Of a stretch of 64,000 bases of DNA, positions 32,331 to 44,300 are shown in pieces. The DNA comes from Platanthera guangdongensis (Eukaryota > Streptophyta > Magnoliopsida > Asparagales > Orchidaceae). The stretch covers positions 166,117,220 to 166,181,219 of the forward strand of contig CM077162.1 in assembly GCA_039583875.1 (NCBI GenBank), read 5' to 3'. Under the pieces are notes generated by a model. That model was not told the origin of the DNA. It made no database searches and was given only the letters and a program-made list of their open reading frames with translations. The position numbers and the translations under genes are program-made. Each line of letters begins with the position of its first letter. Within the stretch, counting starts at the first letter, position 1.

Positions 32331-32830
32331 CACCTCAGGTTATCTCAGGAAAATTTAAGGTAAAGAACTGTTGGGCGCGTGTTCTCTTCGATTCTGGCGC
32401 GACCCATTCATTTGTGGATCAAACATTTGTGGATCGGTATCGTTTGACACCAGATCGAGTCGGGAATGCCTTTTTTATGAGGTTTCCTTCTGGTGCTTCT
32501 GTGGTTGCAGACTGGGGTCTTCTTGATTGTCCCATTTTATTGGGGGATTTCTTAGCGAAGGCTGATTTGAAGGTGATCGATTTGGAAGATTTTGACGTTA
32601 TCTTGGGCATGGACTGGTTATCCCGCTATAACGCTGTCATCCAGTGCAAAGGAAAGCGCTTGTATTTTATCAAGTACAATGGTCAGCCGGGAAGTGTTTA
32701 TGGTGATTCATACCAGGATTATCCAGGTATTTCGGCGGTATGTGTTCGGACGTTGTTTGTTTCCGACTGTTTTGCTTATCTAGTCTCAATTGTGGGGACT
32801 AGTGCTGTTTTGCCGTGTTTGGAGGAGATT
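32331..32830 (+). pseudogene. pol: Gypsy unit 1 protease (open domain)
   Basis: Within the uninterrupted frame 32234-33229, [20 protein letters not shown] contains the retropepsin DSG, followed by [20 protein letters not shown] and the strand [15 protein letters not shown] with the conserved Asp. The domain looks intact in this unit, unlike unit 2 where it is frameshifted twice. It would release gag and pol enzymes. Confidence 0.87.
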
Positions 32831-33775
32831 CCTACTGTGCGTGAATTTCCAGATGTTTTTCCTACTGATCTTCCTGGTCTTCCACCTAATCGTGATGTCG
32901 AGTTTGTCATTGATTTGGATCCGGGTACGCGGCCTATTGCGAAAGTGCCGTATAGAATGGCCCCGCATGAGCTAGCAGAGTTGCGTACCCAGCTGGATGA
33001 CTTATTGGCAAAGGGGTTTATCAGGCCAAGTTCATCACCTTCGGGTGCACCTGTGTTATTTGTTAAGAAGAAAGATGGGTCGATGCGGCTTTGCATCGAT
33101 TACCGGGAATTGAACAAGGTGACGATTAAAAACAAGTACCCACTGCCAAGAATTGATGATTTTTTGATCAACTGCGTGGTAGTTCAGTATTCTCGAAGAT
33201 TGATCTCCGCTCGGGCTATCATCAGCTAAAGGTCCGGGAGTCTGATATTCTGCGGACTGCGTTTCGATCGAGACATGGCCATTTTGAATTTCTTATGATG
33301 TCGTTTGTTTTGACCAACGCACCATCAGCCTTCATGGATATGATGAACCGGGTGTTCAAGGACTTTTTGGATAGGTTTGTGGTGGTTTTTATTAACGACG
33401 TTCTTGTCTACTCCCGCAGTGCTGAGGAGCATGAACAGCATCTGCGATTGGTGTTGACCACTTTGCGCGACCAAAGGTTGTTCGCCAAGCTAAGCAAATC
33501 CGAGTTTTGGTTGCCTCAAGTTACATTTCTGGGTCATGTTATTAATCAACATGGAATTTCAGTGGATCCTGAAAAGATTGTTGCAGTCATGGAGTGGAGG
33601 AGACCGGAGACACCCAAGGAGATTCGGAGCTTCTTGGGATTGGCCGGCTATTATCGCTGATTTATAGAAGGGTTTGCTACCTTAGCTGCACCTTTGACTC
33701 GCTTAACCCAGAATAATGTGGCGTTTGATTGGAATGACAAGTGTGAGGCATCATTCCTTGAACTCAAGAACAGAT
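32831..33775 (+). pseudogene. pol: Gypsy unit 1 reverse transcriptase
   Basis: The approach ([20 protein letters not shown]) and fingers ([20 protein letters not shown]) are open. A one-base loss near 33168 shifts the frame in DDFLINCV compared with DDLFDQLR in unit 2. [10 protein letters not shown] is out of frame, and the frame resumes at 33295. The catalytic box reads [12 protein letters not shown], so the second-last Asp of FIDD is Asn. A TGA at 33658 replaces an Arg in GYYRRF. The enzyme is inactive on several counts. Confidence 0.88.
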
Positions 33776-34275
33776 GATGTACTGCTCCTGTATTGATATT
33801 ACCGACAAAAGGGATAGATTATGAGGTTTTTGTGGTTGCATCGCACGTTGGACTTGGATGTGTTTTAATGCAAGATAAAAAGGTGATTGCGTATGGGTCT
33901 TGGCAGTTGAAAAGTCATGAAAAGAACTACCCGACGCATGATTTGGAGTTCGCAGAGGTAATATTTGCATTGAAGTTGTGGAGACACTTATTTTACGGCG
34001 CGCAGTGTAAAATCTTTACGGATCATAAAAGTTTGAAGTACGTCTTCACGCAAAAGGAACTTAATCTGCGCCAACGGCGATGGCTTGAATATGTAGCTGA
34101 TTATGATGTGGAGATTCAGTATCATCCCGGGAAAGCTAATGTTGTGGCCGATGCTTTGAGTCGGAAGACAAGTAAATTATTTAATCTTTCGGCCGACCGT
34201 CTAGTGGAGGAATTTCTATTGATGGATATTTTCATGGGAAGATATGAACCGCAAAGTCATTCGGCAGTAGAATAA
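33776..34275 (+). pseudogene. pol: Gypsy unit 1 RNase H
   Basis: The frame opens after a TGA at 33775-33777 that unit 2 shares. It reads [20 protein letters not shown], where the first catalytic Asp (DAS) has become Val; unit 2 keeps Asp. Later motifs [16 protein letters not shown] and [16 protein letters not shown] are intact. It ends at SAVE followed by a TAA at 34273 also shared with unit 2. Confidence 0.88.
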
Positions 34276-35704
34276 CCTTCATGGATGGTGCTTGCAAGAC
34301 AACATCAAAAGGAGCATCCTGATCTTTTACATTTATTTCTTCGGACTAAGAAAGGTGAATTACCAGATTTTGCTATTGATGGCGCATGCACGTTAAAATA
34401 TCGCGATCGATTTTGTATCCCCGTAGTTGGAGACATTCGAGATATGGTGTGTAGGGAAGTGCATGGCTCAAGTATGGCCTACCATCCAGGCTCAACTAAA
34501 ATGTACCGTGATTTGAAACAAATTGTCTGGTGGTATGAAATGAAAAGAGATATAGCGCAATTTGTATCTGAATGTCATACCTGCAAGCGGGTGAAAGCTG
34601 ATCATGGGAGGCCTGGTGGCAAGTTGACGCCCTTGGAGATTCCAACATGAAAGTGGGAAAGCATTTCAATGGATTTTATTACGGGCTTACTAAGATCTGC
34701 ACGAGGACATGACTCCGTATGGGTGATCGTGGATAGGTTGACCAAGTGTGCTCACCGATGAGTGGAACTACCCGATGAAGACAATAGCGGAGCTATATTT
34801 GAACGTGATCATCCGACTGCATGGTGTGCCAGTCAATATCATTTCAGACTGGGATTCCTGATTTACTTCTCATTTCTGGAAGAGTCTACAAGAGGATTTG
34901 GGGACGGATTTGAGGTATTCCACTGCTTACCACCCTCAGACGAATGGCCAAACGGAACGAGTAAACCAAATCGTGGAAGATATGATTCGATGCTACATTC
35001 TTCAGTATGGCGGAGCAAGGGATGAACGTTTGCGCCTTATGGAATTCACATATAATAACAGCTATCAAGAAAGCTTGCAAATGGCTCCGTTCGAAGCTTT
35101 ATATGGGCGACGATGTCGGACTCCCCTATTTTGGGCTGAGGTTGGCGAGCGGCCTTTGTTGGTCCCAGAGGCGCTCGAGGACATGGAAGTTGTCGTACGA
35201 CTTATTCGGGAGAAGCTCCGGATCGCCCAAGAGCGATATGAAAAGTACGCCAACCGGCGAAGGTCGGAGTTAGAGTTTGCTGTGGGGTATTTCGTCTTCC
35301 TGAAAGTCTACCCAATGGTTGGAACTAAAAGGTTTGGAAAAGAGCGCAAATTAGACACAAGATTTGTGGGTCCCTTCAAGATTCTTGCGCGGGTTGGTGC
35401 ATCTGCTTACAAAGTCGAGTTACCCGTGAAATTTCCTGGTGTTCACGACGTGTTTCATGTCAGCCAACTTCGAAAGTGTGTGCGGAATGACAAGCAAGTT
35501 TTGGACTTTGTGTCGCAGTTGGCGCCGAACTTTTCTTATGTAGAGATGCCCAGCCGTATTTCGGACTCCCAAGATCGCGTGTTGCGGAAAAAAGAAAATT
35601 CCTATGGTCAAGGTGCTATGGAAAAATCAGAATGTGGAAAGCGCGACGTGGGAGCTCGAGTCAACGATGAGGGCGGCTCACCCTCATTTGTTCCCATAAA
35701 TTAA
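34276..35704 (+). pseudogene. pol: Gypsy unit 1 integrase with chromodomain-like tail
   Basis: The zinc domain (SSMAYHPGSTKMYRDLK with ECHTCKRVKADH) ends at a TGA at 34648-34650 shared with unit 2. The core has MDFITGLLR, a small rearrangement near 34751-34770 that removes the KCAHF region, and then [20 protein letters not shown] with the catalytic Glu. The C-terminal domain runs through GVHDVFHVSQLRKC. An A-run near 35590 shifts the frame, so the chromodomain-like end (VKVLWKNQNVESATWE) is out of frame and the main frame ends SFVPIN. Confidence 0.87.
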
Positions 35705-36029
35705 GCTGGTATGTGAATTGGTGTTTTTGTTTGATTACTTCTTTAATTGATATACGAAGTATTGAAAAGTTTCGAGGCGAAACTGAAAGAAATAGTGCCT
35801 AACCACCTAGAGGGGGGTGAATAGGTGTTCTTTTTCTTTTTGACTTTAAAGGCAGAAATACTGTACAGAAAATTCAATTCTACAATAATCACAACACAAC
35901 AACCATACAATCAAACATACACAGAGTGCACACAGGATTTATAGTGGTTCCCCAAGGTCTGGGTACATCCACTTTTCCCCTTCGCCTATCTAGTAGTGTA
36001 CTAGATTCGGCCTAACTTCTCCACTTCTT

Positions 36030-36285
36030 CTCAGATCCTCAGATCTTACACCTCAGAACCCCAAACAGGTTCCTACAACTCAGAGTGTCCCCACTCCTAC
36101 AACTCAGGCACAAATCCTTACCACTCAGTCTTCACCAAGACCTGCACTCAGGCTAACAGCCCTACCTCAGCCTCCAATCAAGGCCTACACTCAGAGAATA
36201 GAATCTCCTACACTCAGGCACAAAAGCCCTACCTCAACCTTTATAGTTTAGGCTTACAACTCAGATCTATACAAGATCCTACAGA
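36030..36285 (-). repeat. R-U5 mini-hairpin array (3' LTR)
   Basis: About ten stems, for example GAACC/GGTTC (36056-36072), GAGTG/CACTC (36083-36096), GTCTT/AAGAC (36128-36141), GGCT/AGCC (36151-36161) and GCCT/AGGC (36170-36184). They are separated by CTACAACTCAG or close variants. Confidence 0.85.
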
Positions 36286-36786
36286 AAATAAAGTTTACAA
36301 AGTATATAACCACAACTCTGAAAGAGAGAGATGAGTTGACTGGCTTCTTGATGAGTTCTTGGAAGAACTTGACAGAGATCAACCTCCCTTGGCTTTCTTC
36401 AAAGCTTCTTGAATTAGAACACAGTAGGGTTGAATCTCCTGTGCAGATGATCTTCAATCAACTGCTGTCTTGTGAATCAGATCTCAATCTGACTCTTACT
36501 TTGCAGTCTGGTTCAATAGCTGCTCTTCTTAGAAGGAGCTCTCTCTCTCCAACTTCTTAGATCTTCTCTTGAAGGTCTTCTTCTTTGTTGTGTTGTCTTT
36601 CAATTCATTGATTACTTCTTCTGTTAAAGGAGAAAGGTTTTTAAATAAGCTTTCTCCATGGTGACCGTTTGATCCGGTTTCTAACAACTTTCTGACGGCT
36701 CTGACGGTTGCAGTTGACCGGTTGAAATGGCAGCTGTCAAGTCATCCAGTCACTTCTTGAAATCTCTGTCACTGTCTGAAAGTGTC

Positions 36787-37650
36787 GAGACAGATAGTCT
36801 TTATGTGTCGACACAAATAGACTAAGTGTCGACACAAGTAGACTAAGTGTCGACACTAAACTTGTTGGTGTCGACACAACTCCTTGTGTTGTTGTAACAG
36901 CTTCTCGACACTGCTTCTTCAGAATGTGTCGACACTAATTCTGTGTGTCGACACAAGCCTTTTGTTGAATGTGTCGACACTGATTGAGTGTGTCGACACA
37001 AGTACTTCTTCTTCAATACTTAGTTGATTTCTGTTGTGTGTCGACACAACTCCTTTGTGTCGACACATCTTCTTGTGTTGAAACTTGCTAAGTGTCGACA
37101 CATCTTCTTTGTGTCGACACATGCCTTCATGTGTTGAAACTTTGCTGAGTGTCGACACATCTCCTTTGTGTCGACACATCTTCTTTGTGTTGAAACTTTG
37201 CTGAGTGTCGACACATCCTCCTAGTGTCGACACATGTACTTGAACTTTGTTGAAGTTTGCTGAGTGTCGACACATCCTCCTAGTGTCGACACATATACTT
37301 GAACTTTGTTGAAGTTTGCTGAGTGTCGACACAGCCTCCTAGTGTCGACACTTGTACTTGAACTTTGTTGAAGTTTGCTGAGTGTCGACACAGCCTCCTA
37401 GTGTCGACACTTTTGCTGTCGACAAAGTTTCTCTGGGTGTCGACACTGCCTCTAAGTGTCGACACAGATAATGTTGGCAATTCTTCACTGTGTGTCGACA
37501 CTGCTAGTATGTGTCTACACTTTTCTTCTGGTGTCGACTCTGCCTTCCTGGTGTCGACACAATTACTCCAAGTGTCGACACAGCTTCTCTAGGTGTCGAC
37601 ACAAGCTTTCTTAAGTGTCAACACTTTTCTTCTAGGTGTCGACACATGGA
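36787..37650. repeat. GTGTCGACAC palindrome array (3' LTR U3)
   Basis: Dozens of copies. The first four perfect ones start at 36805, 36826, 36847 and 36868, exactly 21 bp apart. A secondary repeat unit AGCCTCCTA-palindrome-TTGTACTTGAACTTTGTTGA recurs at 37210-37400. Confidence 0.93.
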
Positions 37651-38062
37651 CTTAGAATCTTTTATGCTTTCCCTACAATTACTTAACCTGCACACATAAA
37701 CTCAAAGCACATCAAATACATCTTGATGTATATCATTGAGTAGGGTGAGGCTTCTTTAAATCAGGTACATATATTCCAATGTACCCAACAATCTCCCCCT
37801 ATTTGGAGAAGTCATAACCCTTAGTCAATGATATACACCATACATAACAAATTCTCAGTATGATGAAAAACAGTATTATATGACAGGGTAAATACTAAAC
37901 ATGTATAAACAGAACATGTATAAACAATTATCTCAGAACAATAACGTAATAGATTGAACATATAACATTGTTCTTACAACTTCAAACATTTTCATTAATC
38001 AAAAGTTTACATAGAGTTAAATGCAAATGATTACAAATTATAAACTTAAGAAATTTTCTATC

Positions 38063-40870
38063 CTATGTCTGCTCCGGTTCCTTGATAACAATGCCCTTTC
38101 CAGATTGAATCTTTGCTTGAACAGGAGCTTCATTGTCATCAGCAGGCTTCTTTCCTTTAAGATCTTTTTTTTTCTGTTCTTCAGCTCTTATCTTTTGTCT
38201 CTCAAAATAGTGATAAGGCTTAGGGAAATACTTGCTAGGCTCCTGTGCATTAGGAGGTAGCTTCCCTAATTTAGCCTTCCTTCTATATTGAACAATGCCC
38301 TCTTGCCTAGACTCATGTTTCTTCCATTCCTGGTCAGAATACCATTTGCCCCTCTCTAGGAAATTATCCTTAGCAGCCTTCCAAGCAGTTAATATGATAT
38401 TCCTAGAGGTTGGGCTCCATTGCTCAAAGTCTGACCTTAATTCATCCTGCTCTCTGAACCTTTTCTTAGATAATTGGGCCTCTTGTTCTTTTAGTACTGC
38501 CTCTGGCACAGGCTGTACAACTTTCTCAAGAATCACATTCTGATTACCCTCAGGAGGACTATACATAGACTGTACCTCCTGATGTATCATGTCAAAATCA
38601 GCAGGAGGGTATGTCACTTGAGCTACTTCAGCTTGCTCTCCTCCAAAGTAAGCAGGATTTATTACAGACTCTACCACATTATCATCATCACATAAAGGTG
38701 GATATCCCAGGATAGCTCTGATGTTGTTTGAGATCCATTTTGCATGATCAGAGCCTGCCTTGACTAAAACCCTCTCCTCCTTTATGACTTCTCTTACTAT
38801 ATGATCCCTAAGATCATCTTTCTGGAACCTTATTTGAGCATTCAGATAGTTAACTCCATCCTTATAAAAAGGTTTGAACTTCTGAAGCTGGGCAGAAATA
38901 GCTTTCTGAGAATCTTCAATGGCAGTTTTGACAGCAGTGAGGCTCTCCTGTAATTTCTTATCAAATTCTTCTTTGGCAGTTGTACTTACTGCAGGCTGTG
39001 CAGTAGCTATAGTTTTTATTTCAGTTACAATGGCATTATGTGAAGCAGTTAGATTATCATTCATTCTAATCTGATTCTCTAAAACATATCCTTGTTTGAC
39101 TGTCATGTCATCCACTTGTGTTTTTATCTTCTCTTGATGAGTAGCCAGATAGACCACTGCATTGCCTCCTTTATGGAAATATTCAGTCATTTCCTTCTTG
39201 TTTTGATTCACTTCAAATCTTATAGATTTTATGTCTTGAGCTAGATCAAATTGAAGTGATTTATGGCCTTCATCCATATACTATTCTAGAGCTTTCCTTT
39301 GCTCATCCATCTTAATTTGCAAAGCCACCATCAATGAACTATAATCAATAGATGGGGCAAGCTGTGGAGCAATTGTCTGCAGTGCTTTCTTGTAGTTCTG
39401 GCTTCTTCTCTTGAAAACCTAGAACTTCCTTTTCTTGGCTCTAGCAGCCTCTTCATCTTCAGATTCAGATGTACTGGCAATGTCTACCCTGTCCTTAGGG
39501 CTAGGAGGTAACTCCTTCTCCGTCCTTGGTAGTTCCTCAACATGCCTTTGCTCCTTAGTCTCTTTTGTAGCAGTCTCCTCTATTTGCTGCCCCTCAAGAT
39601 TGTCCTTCTCCCCCTCAACAGCTGCTTTCTCTCCCTCAAGGTCTGTCTGTACAAGATCAGGGAACAGCTCTTCTAATGTAAACTCATGTTGAGATAGTAC
39701 AGGAGAATCTCTTATCTCTGGAGCAACTGAGTCTACTTTATCAGCAATTAATGTGTCCTCCATGACAATATCTTGTGGTTCACTATGTAACTGTGTTTGC
39801 TGATCAACATCAAGTAATGATTCAGTCAAAACTTCATCCTCAATAGTGAAATTTAATTGATTAACTTCAGTGATTACCTATAGAATGGTTTGGGTAGCCC
39901 TTTCACTCTCTAATTGGGTTGACTCGTCCACATGTAGAGGCTCCCCCTGGAGTGGATCCAGGTGAATAGGGCTAGCTGATGGTAGCTCCCCCTGCCTCTG
40001 AGCATCTTCCTGTCTTGCTGGTGACTTTCCAGCATTTCTTCCCTCTTCATCATCAGAACTAAAAATCACTTGCTCCTTTGAGCTACTTGAGGATTCTTGA
40101 GCCACAATGGCTGTCTTCTGCTTCTTCTTCTTCTGAGGTGTTTCCTTTTCTGGAGTTGGCAGTTCCTTTGTCAACACTCTATCCCACCTGGAGAAAATTC
40201 TTACATCCATTCTCCTCATGTGGTTTATCTTAGAACCAGCAGCTTGGTTCATCACTTTAGGGATACTTCCAGCTAGGTATAGACTCAGAATTCTACCCAG
40301 ATTGGGTTTCTTCATACTCTCTTTTATCTTATCAAACAGTACTGCTGACCAATCAGTAGTAAGTTTGAAAATTATCCTTGTCATCAAACTGAACATGTGA
40401 GCTGATATCCTATCATGCCCACCAGGCTTGCTCAGTATCCCCTTGCCCACTATTTCAGATAAGAACTTTCCCTGCATGTTCATGTCTTTCCTGTTGAACA
40501 CTGATCCAATCTTCAGGCTTGAATCAAGTCCACACCATGCCAGTGCCTCCCTTATCATTGAAGCAGATACATCTTCATCTTTTGCAGTTCTATGGAGATG
40601 TAGAATCTTTCTTAGAGTCTTATGGGAGACCTTCACCTTTTCCCCATGAACTTTGGACTTAATCTTGAGTCCAGATTCATCAAGAGTAGCTGCACTCGAG
40701 AATTTAAGGACCTCTTTCTTTCAGATCTTGATTGGTTCTGATAGAAGATACTCTAGACCAGTCTCGGCAATTAGGGTTACCACACCTTGGATTTCTGGTT
40801 CCGCGTCATCAAAGGCAAGTCGCAAGAGCTCATATCCTTCATTAATGTTCTCTTCTAGCTTGGGCGCCAT
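38063..40870 (-). pseudogene. SIRE accessory ORF, more intact copy
   Basis: The ATG at 40868-40870 opens MAPKLEENINEGYELLRLAF. The protein of about 930 codons has an N-terminal helical domain (40636-40150), a KKKKQK cluster, an acidic Ser-rich middle (about 40120-39420), a KKRKF cluster, a coiled-coil-like segment (39277-38850), WSPTSRNIILTAWKAAKDNF, and the basic tail HYFERQKIRAEEQKKKDLKG. Stops occur at about 40721 (Trp to TGA), 39878, 39418 and 39280. The last 404 codons are open. Each stop lies elsewhere than in the 21303 copy, so the ancestral gene was intact. No membrane span or signal peptide was seen, which argues against an envelope. Function unknown. Confidence 0.8.
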
Positions 40871-40899
40871 TAGGGTTTGAAGAAATTTTGAATATAGAG

Positions 40900-41345
40900 A
40901 AGAGAGATGTCGACACACAAGTTTGGTCTCGAAACTAAGGTGAGCGTGTCGACAAACAATGGTGATGACCTATTTATACCTTTCTAAAATTGAAGATGAA
41001 AAGGCGTGTCAAAATACTTGAAATGTGTCGATACTGTTGAAATGTGTCGACACTTACTTCTAATGTCTCGACAACTATGTGTCGACACAAATATAGTCGA
41101 CAGAATATATATGTCGACACTTATATATCTCAGCTCGATACTTAGTCGAGACTCTACTCGACGAATTCTGTGTAAATCCTAAGTGTCGACACCACCCTGA
41201 ATGTGTCGACACCTACACTGCATGTGTCGACACTAATTCTCTGAAGTGTCGACACAGACTCCCTAGATGTGTCGACACCATTTCTCTGAAATGTCGACAT
41301 CACTTCTATGTGTCGACACAGACAACTCTGTGTGTCGACACTATT
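40900..41345. repeat. Internal GTGTCGACAC array between pol and the accessory ORF
   Basis: About fifteen full or near copies of the LTR palindrome occur here, for example near 41035-41045, 41070-41100 and 41180-41345. They lie upstream of the internal TATA box, as the LTR arrays lie upstream of the LTR TATA box. Confidence 0.88.
40969..40980 (-). promoter_or_regulatory. TATA box of the SIRE accessory ORF
   Basis: The minus strand reads GGTATAAATAGG about 100 bp before the ATG at 40870. The plus-strand copy has the matching box at 21191-21200. The ATG-proximal sequence between them is AT-rich with ATGTCGACAC. Confidence 0.72.
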
Positions 41346-41367
41346 TTACTTAGCCAATTTTTGTAAA

Positions 41368-44300
41368 CTATTCTAAGTTTATCATTCCTAATTCAATTTT
41401 AAACTTATTGAATTTGGTTTCATCTAAGGGATTAGTAAACATATCAGCTAACTGATTATCTGTCTTAATATACTCTAGGGAAATATCTCCTTTTTCCACA
41501 TGTTCTCTTAGAAAATGTTATTTAATTTCTATATGCTTAGTCCTATTATGGGAGACAGGATTATTTGCAATAGAAATGGCACTAGTAGAATCACAAAATA
41601 AAGGTGTTCTACTTACTTGAATACCATAATCTTCTAGCTGATGTTGAATCCATAGAAGTTGAGCACAGCAACTTCCTGCAGCAACATACTCTAACTCTGC
41701 TGTGGAGATAGCCACACTGGTCTGCTTCTTGCTACTCCATGACACCAGCCTTCCACCTAGAAATTGACAGGTTCCTGTTGTACTCTTCCTATCTTCCTTG
41801 CAGCCTGCAAAATCTGCATCTAAATAACCTGTCAGTACAAAATCTCCATTCCTAGGGTACCAAAGGCCTAAATAAGGTGTGCCCTTAAGATATCTCAAAA
41901 TTCTTTTGACTGCAGTCAGATGAGATTCTTTGGGGCAAGCTTGGTACCTAGCACAGACACATGTAGCATACATGATATCTGGTCTACTAGCAGTCAAATA
42001 CAGTAGGGAGACAACTATCCCTCTATACAAAGTCTCATCTACAGGTTTCTCTGCATCATCTTTGCTTAGAGATATGCTTGACCCCATAGGAATTTTCATG
42101 GTAGTGGATGATTCCATACCATACTTCCTTATCAACTCTAGGGTGAACTTAGACTGGCATATGGATAATCCATCTTCAGTCTGTCTAACTTGGAGACCCA
42201 AGAAGAACTTAAGTTCCCCCATACTGCTCATTTCAAATTGTCCTTGCATTAGTTTTGCAAACTTCCTGCAAAGACTACTTTCTATAGACCCAAATATTAT
42301 GTCATCTACATATATTTGGACTAAGATGATCTTGCCTCTGGATTCCCTAAGGAATAGAGTCTTGTCTATTTTCCCCCTTGAGAATTTATTCTCAATGAGG
42401 AAACTAGACAGGGTTTCATACCAAGCCCTAGGGGCTTGTTTTAACCCATACAAAGCCTTCCTTAGTCTATATACATAATCAGGTTTAAGAGAGTCAACAA
42501 AACCTGATGGCTGCTCAACATAGACTTCTTCCTTCAGATTTCCATTCAGAAAAGCTGACTTAACATCCATTTGATATACCTTAAATCCTTGATATGTTGC
42601 ATAGGCAAGGAACATTCTTATTGCCTCCAGTCTTGCTACTGGAGCAAAGATTTGATCAAAATCAATACCTTCTTCCTGCCTATATCCTTTTATAACAAGT
42701 CTAGCTTTATTCTTTGTGATGATTCCATTCTCATCCAACTTGTTCCTAAAGATCCACTTAGTCCCAATAATGTTGTGGTCCTTGGGTTTAGGAACTAGCT
42801 CCCAGACCTTGCATCTTTTGAATTGATTCAGCTCCTCTTGCATGGCCTCAATCCAATTAGGGTCTAGGATTGGTTCTTCAAACTTCTTTGGCTCAACTTG
42901 GGATAGGAAACTTGAGTAAAGAACTGTACTTAGATTCCTGCTCCTTGTTTGCACTCCTTGTCTGGGATCTCCAATTATTTGATTAGATGGATGATCCTTT
43001 AAATGCCTATTTGCTGGAGGTAGCCTGTCTTCAGGTTGTACACCTTCATTCTCTTCATTTTGCTGTACCTCTTCGTCTTCTTCAGCTTCAGGAGTATCTT
43101 GTACTCCCCCTGGACAGCAGCCACCATCTTTCACTTGCTGACTTGCAGTAGAACCTTCTGCAATAGTAAGCTTGTCCATCTTCTCAGTTACACCTGTGGA
43201 GCTGCAAATACTTCTTGGCAATTCACAGTTAATGAGTCTAGCTTCATCAAAAACTACATGAACAGACTTTTCTACAACTTGAGTAATCAAGTTGTAGACC
43301 TTATAAGCCTTACTATTATTATTGTACCCAACAAAGATCCCCTCTTGGGATTTGGCAGCAAACTTGGTTAGATAAGACTTACCATTGTTAAGGATATAGC
43401 ACTTGCAACCAAAGATCTTGAAATAGGATAAATTTGGTTTTCTGCCCTTCACAATCTCATAGGGGGTCTTCCTGTGGCTCTTGGTGATAGTAGCCCTATT
43501 GATTACATGACATGCAGTGTTTACTGCCTCAGCCCAGAAATATTCTGGGAGAGAAGTGTCACTCAATAGGGTTCTACCAGTCTCTATCAAGGTTCTATTG
43601 TACCTTTCAGCAATGCCATTTTGCTGAGGTGTTCTTGGTGAGGAAAATTCCTGAAAAATTCCAAATTCTTCACACAGTTTTATCATACTGTCAGATTGAA
43701 ATTCAGTACCATGGTCACTTCTGATTTTGACCACTGTACTGTCCAATTCATTCTGAATTTGTTTAACAAAACTATATAAGATACTTGGGGTTTCAGATTT
43801 TTATCTAAGGAAGAACACCCAGGAATACCTTGAGTAGTCATCTACAACCACAAATGTGTAGACCTTCCTACCTAGGCTGTGAACTGGCATAGGACCAAAA
43901 AGATCCATATGCAAGAGGTATAGACACCTCACAGCATCTTTGTTCTCAAGGATATGAAAGGTGGATTTAGTCTGCTTGCCTTTTTGACAAGCTGAGCATA
44001 TCCCATCCTTTATACACTTAACCTGAGGACCATTCCTCACTAACTCTTTGCTAAAGAGTTGACCAATTGTCTTATAGTTAAGATGAGTCAGCCTCTTGTG
44101 CCATTTAACACAATGTGAGACTTTCTCATCAGCTACAAGACAAATAGGAGAAACAATGTTCTCACACATAATGTCTAGACAATAGACATTTCTCGTCCTA
44201 TATCCTGTCAGAATGATCTTTTGATCACTTGACCTTTTGATATGACAACCATCCTTGACAAATGAGATGTCATATCCTAAATCACTCAGCTGACTTATGC

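Larger units (their letters stand above)
35784..37790 (-). repeat. SIRE-like 3' LTR
   Basis: Plus reading starts TGAAAGAAATAGTGCCTAACC and ends AATGTACCCAACA. The polypurine tract (minus AAATAGGGGGAGAT, 37791-37804) abuts it. Contains both the hairpin array and the palindrome array. Confidence 0.94.

Noticed and set aside
36919..37592. Overlapping frames rich in STL, CVDT and CRH in the palindrome arrays
   Set aside because: They are translations of GTGTCGACAC in six frames and show no domain or codon structure.
36787..37650. CRISPR-like array (short palindromic repeat with spacers)
   Set aside because: It lies in an LTR of a plant retrotransposon, recurs in both LTRs, the spacers repeat and vary in length, and no cas genes exist here.
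38063..40870. Calling the accessory ORF an envelope gene
   Set aside because: No signal peptide, membrane span or cysteine pattern was seen; only its position resembles env.
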